Assembly (NCBI GenBank): GCA_030248215.1
Contig: JASANG010003490.1
Location: forward strand, 173,114 to 237,113
Length of the DNA stretch: 64,000 bases
Direction of reading: 5' to 3'
Source: Enoplolaimus lenunculus
Taxonomy: Eukaryota; Nematoda; Enoplea; Enoplida; Thoracostomopsidae
Numbering within the stretch: the first letter of the stretch is position 1; each line of letters begins with the position of its first letter. Positions 61,531 to 64,000 of the stretch are shown one piece after another. The notes under the pieces were generated by a model, which saw nothing but the letters and a program-made list of their open reading frames with translations, searched no databases and was not told where the DNA came from. The translations under genes were made by a program, and so were the position numbers.

Positions 61531-62690
61531 GTATGATTTCATAGAGCTTCATTGGTTTATCTTAACATATTTTGTTGCAAGTGTATGAAATTTTCGGCCA
61601 GGCGCACAAAATAGAATCTAATTGTGAAAGAAACCTTGCAAGCGAAGCGAAACAATTAATGGTACTGACCTAAATGGCGATAAGTTATGGGTATGTGAAA
61701 ATAATGACCTGATCAATTACCATATGTAATAATTAAAAACGTATCGTCCTTTGAATACAACCGTGTTAATATGACGTTGTCAGGAACATAAAGAAACAAC
61801 TATAAAGTTTAATCAATTGGTTATTGTTATGCGGTTTGTGAATTTGCAGAAAAACAACTGTTCAAGCCAAGCTGGCACAGCAGTTTAAATTTCATTTTCG
61901 ATTAACTGTTCTTGTATTAAAGACAACTCTGTGAAACAAGGTAAATTGTAAATTATGCAAAAATAATGTTTACCCCTTTCTCACATGAATATTTTTTATT
62001 TCCCCTGAGACCTACTTTTATGCTAGGATTTGAACTCCAGTGACTGGAGTGGGAGGCGTATACCATCACCACTCAGCTGTAGGAACTTGACGCTCGAGCC
62101 CGAGGGGGCTCTCACGTCTTGTGGTGATTTAGTACTATGCATACGTGTTGCAATAGTTAAACACGGTGCGATATGTATTATTTAACGTATATACACTGCG
62201 CTGATTTGCATACAGGCAACTCACCCCTACGATTACAAATTAATTGGCTTATACAAAAGTTTACTTAACAATTTTGACGCTTCGCTAACCTTTTTTTGTC
62301 AAATAAGCGACAGAAAATAGCTATAACTATTTACTTAACATAATTATTAAGCTGATATTTGTTTCACCCAACAGTTTGGCGAATTCGAGTGTGATATGCG
62401 CGAATGAATTGTGTATATTGCGCTAACTTTGCTATGGTTTGACACAAATAAGCTATTGCTATGTTACTGTTAGGCGGAAGTCAAAGTTTGTAGCAAATAT
62501 GGTTGCTAAAAACCTCATTGTGACAGTGAAACAATTTCGTTCTTCAACTCAAACGGGTTAAAAACCATGCCTATATTATGCAGCACGCGTATGCTAATTT
62601 ATGCTAAGACTTAGGCTTAGGTTTGACTCCTAAGTAAAATGGTTATCATCTTTAGATGAGAAAATCATTTTTAATGCTTATATATTTCAG
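61531..62690. other. Gene-free region after the EVA-1-like gene
   Basis: Contains the EVA-1-like 3'UTR. ATTAAA at about 61917 is a weak poly(A) candidate. A tRNA-like stretch on the minus strand is listed separately. 62605-62630 has a brief TTAGGCTTAGG run. No exon is supported. Confidence 0.4.
62020..62095 (-). other. tRNA-like sequence, minus strand
   Basis: Read on the minus strand: GTTCCTACAGCTGAGTGGTG, with a near-consensus A box CAGCTGAGTGG, then CGCCTCCCACTCCAG, then GGAGTTCAAATCC as a B box. The spacing is that of a tRNA, but the acceptor stem does not pair cleanly. Probably a SINE head or a tRNA pseudogene, of a different type from the array at 4845-6560. Confidence 0.45.
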
Positions 62691-63388
62691 GCATAATTGT
62701 CTATTATAATATCATGGATCATCCGGTAGCTATAGTTAAGTCGTCTTATTCTCGGCAGCCAAGTGTTACTGGCCGCCAAGTGCGATACGTTGCTTCGCAA
62801 TCCGTACCAGTTCAATAATACTGAGCTTGAAATTCTATATCGTCGATACTCGATACCCTCAAGGCCGCTTATATATCCTACAAACGCTTGCTATCCTACT
62901 CGCGTACACGGTTGCAATTAGTGCGCTAACCATTGGTTATTCAGTAACAATCACAAAATGCTCCAACGCTAACGATTCAATCAATTTATTATTTAGCACA
63001 AATTGCTGGTATTGTTTTTGCTAATGTTATTGGTTGCATTTTTACTGCCAAATCGTAAGCACAATCTTTATTGGCTGTTGCAAGCTGTTGCACAATGATT
63101 TGTGCAATTGTTACTGGCAATTTTTGCAGTGCCACCGCAATATTTGTGGAAAATTGTTTCAGGAGATGTGTATCCGAAAAGCAAGTCAGCAGCTATCATT
63201 GATGCATCCACTGGTGTTTGGGAAACCACAGCATTAACGTTCGGTGTGTATGCTTTGCTTGGCTCAAGAGCAAGCTGCCCCAATTTTAATTATGGCATTG
63301 TTTAGTTTTTGGAGTGAGCGCGTCGGCATATCAGCTTATTCTGACAGCTGTAATGTCAAATTATTTGACTCAATTCATCATATTACAG
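62691..63388 (+). pseudogene. Broken four-transmembrane (MS4A-like?) gene fragment
   Basis: Bounded by a good acceptor (ATTTCAG, 62684-62690) and a good donor (GTAAGG at 63389), but no single frame spans it. In turn it reads MDHPVAIVKSSYSRQPSVTG (from 62714), then in another frame RLYILQTLAILLAYTVAISA, then in a third SIYYLAQIAGIVFANVIGC, a stop, and in the same frame SLLAVASCCTMICAIVTGN. Later comes a hydrophobic QLILTAVMSNYLTQFIILQ. Four hydrophobic segments in this order resemble an MS4A/CD20-like tetraspan protein. The shifts suggest a decayed gene or indels in the assembly. The family guess is weak. Confidence 0.3.
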
Positions 63389-63459
63389 GTAAGGCTAATA
63401 AGTTTTCATTGTGTATTTGAAACCTTACACATACACTGCAAAAAATGGTGAGTCATATT

Positions 63460-63946
63460 TAGGGATCGACCGGATCCAAGATCCGCAATCCGGGCGATAC
63501 TTCTGCAATTTTTCCATCCGAATCCGAATCCGGATCCGGTAAAATAAACTACCGGATCTCCGGATCCGAAAATTGATATACAAACAAAAACATACCAATA
63601 TTGGTGTATGTATTTCAACTATGCGTACGTAACCTATTATAAGCACTGTGTGAGCATTAATGCTTTGTTGGAATGTCAGGTTAATGACATCCACGTGGAG
63701 ACCAGTGTTGTTGCGGAAGAAGAACAAACATAAAAATTTTAAAGACGTCTTTTTTAGTTGCTGTAAGCTTTGTTGACTAATTTTGCGAAACAATCAGTTT
63801 AACTTTTTGCATTTTATATACGTTAGGTATTGAAAAATTATCCAGTTCGAAAGCGTATCCGCAATCGGCTTGTATCTAATTTTAAGATCCGGATCCGAAT
63901 TTTGTATCCGGTAAATGCAAAATTTTGGATCCGGTCGTTCCCTAGT
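63460..63946. mobile_element. hAT-type MITE with GGATCCGAATCCGG motifs
   Basis: TAGGGATCGACCGGATCCAA opens it and TTGGATCCGGTCGTTCCCTA closes it, a long inverted match. Flanks GTCATATT (63452-63459) and GCCATATT (63947-63954) match at seven of eight places. Subterminal DNA is made of GGATCCGAATCCGGATCC-type repeats on the left and GATCCGGATCCG on the right. Confidence 0.85.
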
Positions 63947-64000
63947 GCCATATTTACTCTCTGAATAGGTTTATGGACTACACAAATTGAGTCAAGTTCG

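Overview
This window is AT-rich nuclear DNA from an invertebrate animal. It holds four host genes that can be read with confidence, all split by GT-AG introns: an F-box/LRR gene running off the left edge (minus strand), ARPC5 of the Arp2/3 complex, a TMCC-family ER membrane protein of 15 exons, and an EVA-1/EVA1C-like receptor of 10 exons with two SUEL (galactose-binding lectin) domains. For each I joined exons by hand and checked that intron phases agree from the first exon to the last. Gene content says bilaterian animal. Short TTAGGC arrays, the telomere motif of nematodes, recur in the window, but always inside small inverted-repeat elements, so they are only a weak hint of a nematode-like source. 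I cannot name the species.

Layout. 98-2577 (minus): F-box/LRR gene, with a 215-bp tandem duplication in its intron 2. 2578-4840: repeat remnants. 4845-6560: tandem array of tRNA-like (SINE-type) units. 7192-8335: ARPC5. 8336-25848: about 17 kb with no gene I can support, packed with short non-autonomous DNA transposons (MITEs), several with clean 8-bp target-site duplications, plus a 7 x 36-bp minisatellite. 25849-40975: TMCC gene, whose 4-kb introns hold more MITEs and a LINE 3' fragment nested in a MITE. 40976-52202: repeat-rich intergenic DNA with a few unclassified open frames. 52203-61530: EVA-1-like gene, whose introns hold five MITEs and a 7-unit, 146-bp tandem array. 62691-63388: a broken four-transmembrane, MS4A-like gene fragment. 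63460-63946: another MITE.

The genes are unrelated housekeeping or cell-surface genes and do not form a functional cluster. ARPC5 nucleates branched actin, TMCC acts in the ER membrane, EVA-1 is a guidance-type receptor, and the F-box protein is a ubiquitin-ligase adaptor.

The most unusual feature is the MITE population. Many elements share CAGGG-type or GGCCCATGT-type ends, but each family fills its subterminal DNA with its own short self-similar motif (GGTCTCGGT, CCGGAACCGG, ATCGGCATCGG, GGATCCGAATCCGG, GACGGCGCC, TACCCGCGGGTA, TTAGGC). I saw no rRNA, no CRISPR array and no convincing LTR or virus-like element.
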